NCBI GenBank assembly: GCA_910587825.1
Contig: CAJUNJ010000009.1
Location: 1-64,000 of the forward strand
Length of the DNA stretch: 64,000 bases
Direction: 5' to 3'
DNA from: an uncultured Christensenellaceae bacterium
Lineage (GTDB): Bacteria > Bacillota > Clostridia > Christensenellales > Borkfalkiaceae
Each line of letters begins with the position of its first letter. Within the stretch, counting starts at the first letter, position 1. Below, in pieces: positions 43,571 to 52,040 of the stretch. The notes under the pieces were generated by a model. That model worked only from the letters and a program-made list of their open reading frames with translations, did no database searches and was not told the origin of the DNA. The position numbers were made by a program, and so were the translations under genes.

Positions 43571-45014
43571 AAACGACATAATCAAGAGCCTTGTATCCTT
43601 TATCGCGGGTACCGCCGGTCTGTACGTTTTAATCGTGCTTATGATTTTGCTTAACGCGGGGGCTTCCGGGTTTTCGGAGTACTTCGTCAAAAACCAGCAG
43701 GCGCTTTTAACGGTAGCGGTATCTATCGCCGTTTTGGAAGCAATGCTTTACTGCTACTTTTTCTTTGAGAATAAATTCGTACTTTCGCGTTTTTCGAAGA
43801 CGACGGAAATATTTTTAATATTTTACGTCGGGTTTATATTTGCGTTTGTTATGAAGTATATCGACCCGCTTGCCCAGCTTGCCCGCCCGATAGCTTTCGT
43901 TGCGCTTATGTGCGCGACTATGTTCAGGCGCAGGGACGCTATTTTCATCAACACAATATTTTCGCTTACAGTGCTTACGGTGGACAGGTTTACCGACATA
44001 ACGGGTATCGCCAACGAACATATATATTACGCAAGCCTTCTGTGCAGCTTCTGCGCGGGTATGGTCGCGGTGTTTGTGTTCGATTCCATAAAGACGAGAA
44101 TACAAAGCGTGCTTCTCGCGTTTATTCTGCTTATCCCCGTCGAAGTAATAAACTGTATAATAATTATTCCCGTCGGAATAGGCCAGTACACGGTGTCGCA
44201 GATTTTCGATATTCTGATATTCGGCGCATTAAGCTGTATTCTGTCGGTTATGCTGTATATGTTCATACTTCCGCTGTTTGAAACGCTGTTTGCCGAAATG
44301 ACCGTTTTCCGTCTAAGGGAACTTACCAGCGACAGCGCTAAGCTTATAAAAAAATTAAAAGAAAACGCGCCCGGCACGTACAGTCACTCCGTAGTAGTCG
44401 CACAGCTTGTGGAAGCCTGCGCAAAGTCTATAGGCGAAGATGCCGAACTTGCGCGCGCGGCGGCGTTCTATCACGACGTGGGCAAACTTAAAGGTCCCGA
44501 AATGTTCGCCGAAAACCAGACAGAATATAACTTCCACGACGACATCACCCCGGAACTTTCGGTGGATATAATACGTTCTCACGCGCGCAACGGCGCTCAA
44601 CTTATAAAAAAGAGCCGTCTGCCCGAATTTTTCGCCGACGTAGCGGTCCAGCATCACGGCACTATGCCTATAAAGTATTTCTATTACAAGGCGCTTAAAA
44701 TGAGCGACGGCGAACTTAATATAGAAAATTATTCCTATTCGGGACCCGTTCCGGAATCCAAGATAGCCGCCCTCATAATGATTGCCGACTCTTCGGAAGC
44801 GGCTACGCGTACTCTGCCCGACCGCTCGCCCGAAAAGGTGGAAGCTTTCGTAAGGACGCTTATAGAAGAAAGGCTTGACTTGGGTCAGTTCGAAAACTGC
44901 AATATAACAATGCGTGAACTTACGATAGTCAAAAGCACGATAGTCAACCAGCTTACGGGCGTTTACCATTCGCGCGTAGCGTATCCCAAACTTACGGTGT
45001 CCAAAAAGAAGTAA
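43545..45014 (+). CDS. pgpH: HDIG-domain membrane protein, PgpH-type c-di-AMP phosphodiesterase, short form
   Basis: A 489-residue protein with about seven membrane segments (20-260) and a cytoplasmic HD domain (HSVVVAQL; FYHDVGK with His308/Asp309; SVQHHG-like AVQHHGT). PgpH proteins degrade cyclic di-AMP. The usual N-terminal extracellular 7TMR-HDED sensor domain of about 200 residues is absent, so the protein lacks that input. TTG start at 43545 with AGGAGG 7 bp ahead, inside the phoH end. The operon order phoH-pgpH-ybeY is standard for Firmicutes. Confidence 0.87.
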   Translation: MQTLTKLTKNDIIKSLVSFIAGTAGLYVLIVLMILLNAGASGFSEYFVKNQQALLTVAVSIAVLEAMLYCYFFFENKFVLSRFSKTTEIFLIFYVGFIFAFVMKYIDPLAQLARPIAFVALMCATMFRRRDAIFINTIFSLTVLTVDRFTDITGIANEHIYYASLLCSFCAGMVAVFVFDSIKTRIQSVLLAFILLIPVEVINCIIIIPVGIGQYTVSQIFDILIFGALSCILSVMLYMFILPLFETLFAEMTVFRLRELTSDSAKLIKKLKENAPGTYSHSVVVAQLVEACAKSIGEDAELARAAAFYHDVGKLKGPEMFAENQTEYNFHDDITPELSVDIIRSHARNGAQLIKKSRLPEFFADVAVQHHGTMPIKYFYYKALKMSDGELNIENYSYSGPVPESKIAALIMIADSSEAATRTLPDRSPEKVEAFVRTLIEERLDLGQFENCNITMRELTIVKSTIVNQLTGVYHSRVAYPKLTVSKKK

Positions 45015-45016
45015 TT

Positions 45017-45475
45017 ATGAAACTTTTAATAAACAGTCAGCGGGATTTTGCCCGTCTTGCGCAGGCGTTCGAAGGCGAGTTTGATAGCGACTGCAATCTG
45101 TCGCTTGAAATTGTTGACGTGGACGAAGCCGAAATAAGACGGCTTAACCGCGAAATACGTTGCGTCGACGCCGTCACAGACGTTCTCAGCTTTCCGGCGC
45201 TTGACGGCATTTGCGGCAAAAAAATCAATAAAAAAGATTTTCCGTTCGACTTAGACGAAAACGGCGACGTCTTTTTGGGCAGTATCGCAATATGTATAAA
45301 ACGCGCCGAAGAACAGGCGGAAGAGTACGGACATAGCTTTATGCGCGAACTTAATTATCTCGCCGCGCACGGCATATGCCATCTGCTCGGTTACGACCAC
45401 GTAGAAGAAAGCGACAGGGCGTTAATGCGCGAAAAGGAAGAAAAAGTTTTGAAAAAGATAGGCGCCGAAAGATGA
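45017..45475 (+). CDS. ybeY: Endoribonuclease YbeY, rRNA maturation factor
   Basis: A 152-residue zinc protein acting in 16S rRNA 3' end processing and ribosome quality control. The metal motif HGICHLLGYDH is at about 118-128 and DVLSFP lies before it as in the family. It starts 2 bp after pgpH and its stop overlaps the era start (ATGA). The dgkA and cdd genes that lie between ybeY and era in Bacillus are absent. Confidence 0.95.
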   Translation: MKLLINSQRDFARLAQAFEGEFDSDCNLSLEIVDVDEAEIRRLNREIRCVDAVTDVLSFPALDGICGKKINKKDFPFDLDENGDVFLGSIAICIKRAEEQAEEYGHSFMRELNYLAAHGICHLLGYDHVEESDRALMREKEEKVLKKIGAER

Positions 45476-46353
45476 AAAGCGGATTTATAGGAGTAATAGG
45501 TAAAGCCAATGCGGGCAAAAGCACGCTTATCAACGTGCTTGTCGGTGAAAAGGTTACAATAGTATCCCCCAAGCCCCAGACGACGCGGGACGCGATTATG
45601 GGCATACTTACCAAGCCCGACTATCAGCTTGTGTTTGTCGATACGCCGGGCATTTACAGGGCGGAAAACCGCCTTTCCGACGTAATGCTTAAAACCGCGG
45701 AAACGGCGGCGAAGGACGTTGACTTCATACTGTACGTACACGACGGACACGGCGGGATTTCGGACGGCGATATCGCGCTTATCAAACGTTATCTGTCAGG
45801 CTCGACGCCTATGGCTATTGCCTATACGAAAATAGACATTATGCCCAAGGAACGTATTCCCGAAGACGTTAAAAAACTTTACGAAAACGGGATAGACTGC
45901 GACGTTCTGCCCGTATCGGCAAGAAAATACACAAATATCGGCAAACTTGAAGCATATCTTGCCGACAAAATGCCGTCGGGCGGTAAGGTTATAGAAGATG
46001 ATATAGTGTCGGACAAGAGCGAACGCTTTATGATTTCCGAAATTATGCGTGAAAAAATCCTGCTTAAATTCGGACAGGAAGTTCCGCACGGCATTGCAAT
46101 ATCGATAAACGTGTTTGAAAGACAGCCCAACGGAGTTTATGACATAAATCTCGATATTATCTGCGAAAAGCCCAACCATAAAAGCATTTTAATCGGCAAG
46201 CAGGGTTCGGCAATAAAGGAAGTGTCGTCATTTGCCCGTAAAGATATGGAAAAATTTCTCGGCTCCAAAGTTTTTTTAACGACCTATGTAAAGGTCAAAG
46301 AAGATTGGAGAAACAGACCTGATTTGCTGCGCGATTTCGGATACAAAAATTAG
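45472..46353 (+). CDS. era: GTPase Era
   Basis: A 293-residue ribosome assembly GTPase that binds the 3' end of 16S rRNA. G1 is GKANAGKS (10-17), G3 DTPG, G4 TKID, and the C-terminal KH domain has GKQGSAIKEV. The start is the ATG overlapping the ybeY stop; the longer upstream frame would run inside ybeY. Together with YbeY and RecO it forms the conserved block. Confidence 0.96.
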   Translation: MKSGFIGVIGKANAGKSTLINVLVGEKVTIVSPKPQTTRDAIMGILTKPDYQLVFVDTPGIYRAENRLSDVMLKTAETAAKDVDFILYVHDGHGGISDGDIALIKRYLSGSTPMAIAYTKIDIMPKERIPEDVKKLYENGIDCDVLPVSARKYTNIGKLEAYLADKMPSGGKVIEDDIVSDKSERFMISEIMREKILLKFGQEVPHGIAISINVFERQPNGVYDINLDIICEKPNHKSILIGKQGSAIKEVSSFARKDMEKFLGSKVFLTTYVKVKEDWRNRPDLLRDFGYKN

Positions 46354-46451
46354 AAAGGCTTACGAAAAATTTAATTCTATTCCGCGCCTGTTAAAGTTTT
46401 AAATTTTTGCTATGCCTGCATTAAATATATTTTTTTGCGCAATCTTTTAGT

Positions 46452-46556
46452 ATGAAAAGAGATAGAGATGCCGCAGAACTTGCGTGGAAAATGTTCGAAA
46501 AAACGGGTAACGTCAGTTATTATATGTTGTATAAGCGTTTGGACGGCAAAGACTGA
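46452..46556 (+). CDS. yqzL: YqzL family small protein
   Basis: A 34-codon gene. Its product reads MKRDRDAAELAWKMFEKTGN and ends YYMLYKRLDGKD, matching the YqzL pattern of a Trp-Lys-x-Phe-xx-Thr-Gly-(Asn) core followed by Y-x-LYK. In Bacillus yqzL lies exactly here, between era and recO. Function unknown. No obvious ribosome site precedes the ATG, and the 98 bp before it contain nothing else recognisable. Confidence 0.8.
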   Translation: MKRDRDAAELAWKMFEKTGNVSYYMLYKRLDGKD

Positions 46557-46670
46557 AAAATTCCGTCTGAGATTTGTATAGCTGTTAAGCTTAACTTTAC
46601 GTAAGGCTGTGTGTTGCCGGACAGACAACGCCGTAAATTTATTGGCGATAACTTTTAACGGAAGATAAAT

Positions 46671-47390
46671 ATGCAACACGTTGTAAACGCCGTAATGTTG
46701 AGGGCGTCCGACTACAATGAAAACGATAAAATACTTACTCTTTTAACCGCCGAAAAAGGTAAAATAACGGCAGGGATAAAGGGGGTTAAAAAGGCGGCGG
46801 CGAAGCTTAAATTCGCGGCTCAGCCTTTTTGTTTTGCCGAATATGTTTTGTCGGAGCGTGGCGGAAGATACACAGTCGTAAACGCGTCCGAATGTGAAAG
46901 CTTTTACGACCTGCGTACCGACGTAAACAAATTCTATGCGGCTTCGGCGGCGGTTGAAGCGGCAAACGCGCTTACCTTCGAGGGCGACGACTGCCGTGAA
47001 ATGTTTACCCGACTCGTACGCGCGCTTTCGCAAATATGCGGCGGCGGAGAAAGTCAGGCGCTTATAAGTTTTCTTTCATTCGCCCTTAAAATTTCGGGTT
47101 ACGGAATAAACGCGGAAAACTGCTTCGAATGCGGCGCTTCTTTAAAAGACGCCGCGTCGCTTAAATTCGATATGGACTCCGGTTCGTTTACTTGCGGCGA
47201 ATGCGGTAAGGGGCTTGGTGCAAGCCGCGTTACGTACAACGTTTTGAGAAAGGCGGAGGATAAATCTTACGACGCGGATTTTATTACTGCCGACGGAGAG
47301 AAGCGCGCACTGCGGCTTATCCGCGAATATCTGTCCTATAAGCTTAATATTGCTTTCAAAAGCCTTTCCGAATACGTAAGACTTATTTGA
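46671..47390 (+). CDS. recO: DNA repair protein RecO
   Basis: A 239-residue protein of the RecFOR pathway, which loads RecA on gapped DNA. An OB-fold N-terminus (about 1-80), a helical middle and a zinc site with CFECGASL and, about 25 residues later, TCGECGKGL are visible. ACGGAAG precedes the ATG. The gap between yqzL and recO has a palindrome GTTAAGCTTAAC (46584-46595). Confidence 0.92.
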   Translation: MQHVVNAVMLRASDYNENDKILTLLTAEKGKITAGIKGVKKAAAKLKFAAQPFCFAEYVLSERGGRYTVVNASECESFYDLRTDVNKFYAASAAVEAANALTFEGDDCREMFTRLVRALSQICGGGESQALISFLSFALKISGYGINAENCFECGASLKDAASLKFDMDSGSFTCGECGKGLGASRVTYNVLRKAEDKSYDADFITADGEKRALRLIREYLSYKLNIAFKSLSEYVRLI

Positions 47391-47393
47391 TTA

Positions 47394-47426
47394 CCGCACG
47401 ATTTCAAAAAAGTTGTGCGGTTTTTT
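47394..47426 (+). terminator. Intrinsic terminator after recO
   Basis: CCGCAC at 47394-47399 pairs with GTGCGG at 47415-47420 and TTTTTT follows. It separates recO from the lepA promoter that begins two bases later. Confidence 0.75.
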
Positions 47427-47427
47427 C

Positions 47428-47456
47428 TTGCTAATTTTCTGCATTTTTTATATAAT
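47428..47456 (+). promoter_or_regulatory. Promoter of lepA, predicting a leaderless message
   Basis: TTGCTA at 47428-47433 and TATAAT at 47451-47456 with a 17-bp spacer. Only six bases separate the -10 box from the lepA ATG at 47463, so transcription should start at or next to that codon. Confidence 0.72.
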
Positions 47457-47462
47457 TGAATT

Positions 47463-49265
47463 ATGGATAAAAAGAATATACGCAACTTCTGTATAATCGC
47501 CCACATAGACCACGGCAAAAGCACGCTTGCCGACAGGCTTATGGAAAAGACGGGGCAGGTGTCTTCCCGCGAAATGGAAAACCAGCTTCTCGATTCTATG
47601 GATATAGAACGCGAGCGGGGTATTACCATAAAACTTACGCCCGTCAGAATGTTTTATACGGCAAGCGACGGGCAGGAGTACGTTTTTAATTTGATAGACA
47701 CCCCCGGACACGTAGACTTTACTTACGAAGTGTCGCGCTCTCTCGCCGCGTGCGAGGGTGCGATTTTGATTGTCGACGCGTCGCAGGGAGTTGAAGCGCA
47801 GACTCTTGCAAACGTTTATCTTGCGTTGGAAAACAATCTTGAAATACTGCCTGTTATCAATAAAATAGATTTGCCTTCCGCCCGTCCCGACGAGGCAAAA
47901 GCAGAAATTGAAGACGTAATAGGTCTTGACGCTTCATATGCCCCGCTTGTATCGGCAAAGGAAGGGTTGGGTATAGAAGACGTTCTCGAAAGTGTGGTAA
48001 AATATTTTCCCGCGCCCGAAGGCAACGACAACGCGCCTTTAAAAGCGCTTATATTCGACAGTTATTACGACAATTATAAGGGCGTAATACTCTTTGTACG
48101 CATAAAGGACGGTACGGTAAGCGTCGGCGACAAAATAAAAACTTTCCGTTCGGACAAGGTTTACGACGTTGTTGAAGTCGGCGTATTCAGCCCGGGGCTC
48201 GTACCCAAGGACAGATTGTCCGCCGGTGAAGTAGGCTATATCGCCGCTTCTATAAAATCTATTCTCGACGTAGCCGTCGGCGACACGGTCACAAACGCCA
48301 TCCGTCCGGCTGCCGAGCCTCTTCCCGGCTATAAAAAAGTGCAAAGCGTGGTGTTCTGCGGTATATATCCGCTTGACGGAAGCAAATTTAACGATCTTAA
48401 AGAGGCTATTTTAAAATTACAGCTCAACGACGCTTCACTTATATTCGAACCGGACAATTCCGTTGCGCTCGGCTTCGGTTTCCGTTGCGGGTTTTTGGGG
48501 CTTCTGCATATGGAAATTATACAGGAGCGTATAGAACGTGAATTCGGACTTGAAATTATAACCACCGCGCCGTCTGTAAGCTATAAAGTCGTAAAGACGG
48601 ACGGCGAAGTTATATTCGTCGATAACCCGTCGCATCTGCCTGCGCAGTCCGAGATAGAGCATATGGAAGAACCCATTGTCCACGCCGACATATATTCCCC
48701 GCCGGACTATTTGGGGCAGATAATGGACTTGTGCCGTGAAAAACGCGGTACCTTCCTGCAAATGACCTATCTCGATAAAAGCAGGGTAAGGCTTGAATAC
48801 GACTTGCCGCTTAACGAAATTATATTCGATTTCTTTGACAGCATCAAATCGCGCACACGCGGATACGCCAGCTTCGATTACGAGCTTAAAGGATACGAAC
48901 GCAGTAATCTTGTCAAACTCGACATACTTTTAAACGGGGAGCCGTGCGACGCTTTGTCTATGATAGTACACGAGGATTCGGCATACACGCGCGGAAGAAC
49001 GCTTTGCGAAAACCTTAAAGAAGCCATTCCCCGCCAGCTTTTCGAAGTGCCCGTTCAGGCGGCTATCGGCGGTAAAATAATTGCCCGCGAAACGGTAAAA
49101 GCCGTAAGAAAGGACGTGCTTGCCAAGTGCTACGGCGGCGATATTACCCGTAAAAAGAAGCTTCTCGAAAAGCAGAAAGAGGGTAAAAAGCGTATGCGTT
49201 CGATAGGCTCCGTAGAGGTGCCGTCGGAAGTGTTTATGCAGATATTAAAAACAAACAAAGATTAA
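47463..49265 (+). CDS. lepA: Elongation factor 4 (LepA)
   Basis: A 600-residue translational GTPase that acts on stalled or mispositioned ribosomes. G1 AHIDHGKST, the switch regions with RERGITIK and G3 DTPGHVDF, G4 NKIDLPSA and the unique C-terminal domain (RKKKLLEKQKEGKKRM) are present. The ATG gives the family N-terminus MDKKNIRNFCIIAHIDHGKS. There is no ribosome site before it, in keeping with a leaderless message. In Firmicutes hemW follows lepA; here an alkyltransferase gene and a non-coding block lie between. Confidence 0.97.
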   Translation: MDKKNIRNFCIIAHIDHGKSTLADRLMEKTGQVSSREMENQLLDSMDIERERGITIKLTPVRMFYTASDGQEYVFNLIDTPGHVDFTYEVSRSLAACEGAILIVDASQGVEAQTLANVYLALENNLEILPVINKIDLPSARPDEAKAEIEDVIGLDASYAPLVSAKEGLGIEDVLESVVKYFPAPEGNDNAPLKALIFDSYYDNYKGVILFVRIKDGTVSVGDKIKTFRSDKVYDVVEVGVFSPGLVPKDRLSAGEVGYIAASIKSILDVAVGDTVTNAIRPAAEPLPGYKKVQSVVFCGIYPLDGSKFNDLKEAILKLQLNDASLIFEPDNSVALGFGFRCGFLGLLHMEIIQERIEREFGLEIITTAPSVSYKVVKTDGEVIFVDNPSHLPAQSEIEHMEEPIVHADIYSPPDYLGQIMDLCREKRGTFLQMTYLDKSRVRLEYDLPLNEIIFDFFDSIKSRTRGYASFDYELKGYERSNLVKLDILLNGEPCDALSMIVHEDSAYTRGRTLCENLKEAIPRQLFEVPVQAAIGGKIIARETVKAVRKDVLAKCYGGDITRKKKLLEKQKEGKKRMRSIGSVEVPSEVFMQILKTNKD

Positions 49266-49275
49266 CATAGTTCAC

Positions 49276-49298
49276 AAAAATTTGCTTTGCAAATTTTT
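49276..49298 (+). terminator. Hairpin after lepA
   Basis: AAAAATTTGC at 49276-49285 and its exact complement GCAAATTTTT at 49289-49298, 3-nt loop. It is 10 bp past the stop and ends in T's, so it probably ends the lepA message, though the stem is AT-rich. Confidence 0.55.
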
Positions 49299-49315
49299 CG
49301 TGAGATTGCTGTGGT

Positions 49316-49671
49316 CGTAAATCGGCTTAACGGTCGAAGTCAATCCGACCTTGCCGATTTTCGGCATTATCTAAAATAAATAACGGCGCAAGCAGGGTTT
49401 CCCTGCGCCAGCTTCTCGCCGACTGTAAGGAAAACAGTCGTCTCGGTCACCGTTCGCGCGTGCTTATGCGCTCACTCATCTCAAATTGCAAAACAGTACA
49501 CTGTACTGTTTTGAGAAATCAATTTTCGACTCAATTTGCGCATACCTGCGCCTGAGCAGATTGAATTTGCGCGATTATATAATAGGTTTGCCCTTAAAAT
49601 CGCGCAAAGAAAGACAGCGTCTTTCAAACTCACGGAATTTTTATTTCGCAGAATAGAAATAAAAATTCGTG
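49316..49671. other. Non-coding block with at least seven hairpins
   Basis: The 417 bp between lepA and the alkyltransferase hold a series of inverted repeats: ATCGGC/GCCGAT (49321-49358) enclosing GGTCG/CGACC; GGCGCA..GGG/CCCTGCGCC (49385-49409); CGACTGT/ACAGTCG (49420-49440); CAAAACAGTAC/GTACTGTTTTG (49489-49513); GCGCA/TGCGC (49538-49551); GAAAGAC/GTCTTTC (49609-49625); and a 16-bp imperfect pair (49631-49647 with 49656-49671). A frame open from a TTG at 49536 into the next gene crosses these stems and is not judged coding. It could be a structured RNA or a palindromic mobile repeat. Confidence 0.6.
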
Positions 49672-49682
49672 AACAATGTCTT

Positions 49683-50015
49683 ATGTCTGATTTTTTTAAC
49701 AGAGTGTATGAAATCGTAAAATCTATACCCGTCGGTAAAGTAGCGACGTACGGCGACGTCGCGCGTGCGGCGGGCGCACCGCGTTCAAGCCGTCAGGTCG
49801 GTTGGGCGCTTCACGTAAATCCTATGCAGGGCGTCATACCCTGCCACCGCGTGGTGTTCCGCGACGGAAGCCTTGCTTCGGGCTTTGCGTTCGGCGGTGC
49901 GGGCGTGCAGAAAGCTATGCTCGAAAGCGAGGGCGTTACTTTTTTGCAGGAAGACAAAGTTGATTTGTCCGTATGTCGGTTTGACTTTCAAACGGCGGAC
50001 GGAGAGGAGATTTAA
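49683..50015 (+). CDS. MGMT-family alkyltransferase domain protein
   Basis: A 110-residue protein with only the DNA-binding alkyltransferase domain. It has the active-site motif IPCHRVV with the acceptor cysteine, the helix-turn-helix RAAGAPRSSRQVGWAL and an N-terminus IPVGKVATYGDVA typical of the family. With cysteine rather than tryptophan in the motif it should be able to take alkyl groups, although the small size is that of ATL proteins. No ribosome site precedes the ATG; the stop overlaps the hemW start (TAATG). Its place between lepA and hemW and the hairpin-rich upstream region suggest insertion. Confidence 0.85.
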   Translation: MSDFFNRVYEIVKSIPVGKVATYGDVARAAGAPRSSRQVGWALHVNPMQGVIPCHRVVFRDGSLASGFAFGGAGVQKAMLESEGVTFLQEDKVDLSVCRFDFQTADGEEI

Positions 50016-51124
50016 TGGCGGGAATATACGTACATATACCGTTTTGTAAAAGTAAATGTTCATATTGCGATTTTGCGTCTTTTCCGGACAAGCTGTGTTT
50101 TGCCGAAAGTTATATGGCTTGCGTTTACCGCGAAATGGCAAAACGTTCGCCCGAGCTTAAAAATTATTCTTTCGACACGCTGTACATTGGCGGGGGAACG
50201 CCGTCGGTTATCGACGCAAATTATATCGCAATGCTTGTCGCTTCGGCAAAAAAGAACTTCAATCTTTCGCCGTCGGCGGAAATTACCATTGAAATCAATC
50301 CGGGAACGGTCAGCGCAGGCAAGATAGATATTTATAAAAAAAGCGGTATTAACCGCTTTTCCGTAGGCTTGCAGACGGCAATCGACAGCCAGCTCCGCGA
50401 CTTGGGCAGAATACATACCTTAAACGAATTTATATACTGTGCAAAACTTCTTAAAGGTGAAAACTTCAACGCCGACGTTATGATAGGTCTTAAAAACCAG
50501 ACAGCAGAAGACATTGAAAAAACAATCGAAACGGCGTCTGCGTTCGGCGCAAGTCACGTGTCTATGTATGCGCTTACCCCCGAAGACGGCACACCCATAT
50601 ATACAGACTATCTCAACGGCGAACTGCCCGACGGCGATACGGTTGCCGAAATGTACGCCGCAGGCGTAAAAAAGCTTGCTTCTCTCGGATATAATCGCTA
50701 TGAAGTATCCAACTTCTGCAAGAAGGGCAGAGAGAGCCGACACAACGTAAATTATTGGAACAGGGGAGAATATATCGGCTTCGGCGTGTCGGCGTCGTCG
50801 TGCATAAACGACGTGCGTTTTACCAACACTTTCGACCTTGACGAATATTTCAAATGTATTCTGTCCGACAACTACGCCGTAATCGACAGCGTTAAAATAG
50901 AGGGCGACGACAGGGAAGAGGAGTATATTATGCTTCGTCTGCGCACGTGCGCAGGTATTGACCTTGCCGCATTCAAACGTCTTTTCGGCTGTGATTTCAA
51001 AGAAAAATATTCTTTGCAACTTGAAAAACTTGCAAAATATTTATACTGCGACGAAAATACCGTCCGAATTAAAGACGAATACCTTTTCGTCCAGAACAGT
51101 ATAATAGTAGATTTTTTCGGTTAA
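50015..51124 (+). CDS. hemW: Radical SAM heme chaperone HemW
   Basis: A 369-residue radical SAM protein of the HemN/HemW group. The iron-sulfur motif is CKSKCSYC (Cys10, 14, 17), preceded by GIYVHIPF as in HemW. GGGTPS and EINPGT are also typical. HemW proteins carry heme for insertion into enzymes; coproporphyrinogen dehydrogenases (HemN) have extra N-terminal residues not seen here. GGAGAGGAG precedes the start, and the gene is coupled to the alkyltransferase by TAATG. hrcA-grpE-dnaK, which often follow, are absent. Confidence 0.9.
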   Translation: MAGIYVHIPFCKSKCSYCDFASFPDKLCFAESYMACVYREMAKRSPELKNYSFDTLYIGGGTPSVIDANYIAMLVASAKKNFNLSPSAEITIEINPGTVSAGKIDIYKKSGINRFSVGLQTAIDSQLRDLGRIHTLNEFIYCAKLLKGENFNADVMIGLKNQTAEDIEKTIETASAFGASHVSMYALTPEDGTPIYTDYLNGELPDGDTVAEMYAAGVKKLASLGYNRYEVSNFCKKGRESRHNVNYWNRGEYIGFGVSASSCINDVRFTNTFDLDEYFKCILSDNYAVIDSVKIEGDDREEEYIMLRLRTCAGIDLAAFKRLFGCDFKEKYSLQLEKLAKYLYCDENTVRIKDEYLFVQNSIIVDFFG

Positions 51125-51178
51125 AGAATTGGAGGGCGCATATCGGTCGGTACGATAGGCAATTAAAAACAGACGATG

Positions 51179-51213
51179 ATAATAATCCACCCGCTATGCA
51201 GGTGGATTATTAT
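51179..51213 (+). terminator. Intrinsic terminator after hemW
   Basis: ATAATAATCCACC at 51179-51191 is the exact complement of 51201-51213, with a 9-nt loop, followed by a T-rich tract. It may also serve the convergent lipoprotein gene. Confidence 0.75.
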
Positions 51214-51250
51214 TTCTTTTACTTACATTTACATAATTATTTCTCGTCGT

Positions 51251-51901
51251 TTAACCGTTTATCTCTCTCGTCGCTATAATTTTACCGCGTTCGCCGTCGA
51301 CAAGGCAGGCGGTAATCTTCTTATTTCTGTCGCACACGCCGACGTAGTAGTAGCAACCGTCGTCGTATAACAGCCTTACGTAAATTTCACCGCAGAAGAC
51401 GTTGTTTTGCGTAAGCGAAGCAAACAAATCTGCATTGTGTTCCACAACGCATTTTACCGCTTCGTCGCAGCTTATAACCCCGTCGTAAAGCACGCTTATT
51501 GCCGTAAAGGTCTGGTTGTTTCCGCCGTAGCTTAAATTTACTTCGACGTTAGAGTTAGGTATTTCCCCGCCGGAAGAACTTAAATAGTAACAGTTTTCAA
51601 CCGCACGGTAGTTCATTTCGCCTTCTATATTTCCCGCTTTAACGTTGACTTCGTCGCAATTTTCGGGCAGGGTGACGAATATTTCCGTCAATGCGCTCAT
51701 CTCGCCTTTTACGCCGTCGGCGGAATAGGGGGTTTCCTTTTCGGAACGGTAAATTTTGATTTCAAGCCCGTCGTTCGAATACAGATAAATATCCGTCCGC
51801 TTTTCGGATACGTAAGTAAGATAGTCGACTTTTTTGGCGCAACCGCTTAAAAGGCAGAGCGCCGCGCATATGCACGCGATAATAACAGTAATTTTTTTCA
51901 T
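51251..51901 (-). CDS. Hypothetical lipoprotein
   Basis: A 216-residue protein with a clear lipoprotein signal: MKKITVIIACICAALCLLSG followed by the lipobox cysteine (Cys21). The mature part is beta-rich, with a YYYVGVCDRNKK strand near the end, and has no domain that I recognise. It is alone on the minus strand between hemW and the guaB unit. A possible -10 (TATATT) lies only five bases before its ATG, with a weak -35, so a very short leader is possible. Function unknown. Confidence 0.7.
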   Translation of the reverse strand: MKKITVIIACICAALCLLSGCAKKVDYLTYVSEKRTDIYLYSNDGLEIKIYRSEKETPYSADGVKGEMSALTEIFVTLPENCDEVNVKAGNIEGEMNYRAVENCYYLSSSGGEIPNSNVEVNLSYGGNNQTFTAISVLYDGVISCDEAVKCVVEHNADLFASLTQNNVFCGEIYVRLLYDDGCYYYVGVCDRNKKITACLVDGERGKIIATREING

Positions 51902-51981
51902 ACTCTAATATATTTTTCCCGTCGGCGAATAAGAACGCAAATAAAAATTATGACTGCGCCTGTCGAATATATTTCAAACAC

Positions 51982-52010
51982 TTGCATTTTGTCTGCGGTT
52001 ATGTTAAAAT
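51982..52010 (+). promoter_or_regulatory. Sigma-A type promoter of the guaB unit
   Basis: TTGCAT at 51982-51987 and TAAAAT at 52005-52010, 17-bp spacer, 30 bp ahead of the ATG at 52041. No purine riboswitch is seen in the leader. Confidence 0.7.
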
Positions 52011-52040
52011 ACCTACAATATACATTTATCGGTTTATTGT

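Noticed and set aside
49536..49682. In-frame TTG extension that would add 49 residues to the alkyltransferase
   Set aside because: The frame crosses several hairpins, there is no ribosome site, and the family starts at the ATG at 49683.
52011..52040. Purine riboswitch ahead of the guaB unit
   Set aside because: The leader is only about 30 nt and shows no aptamer-like stems.
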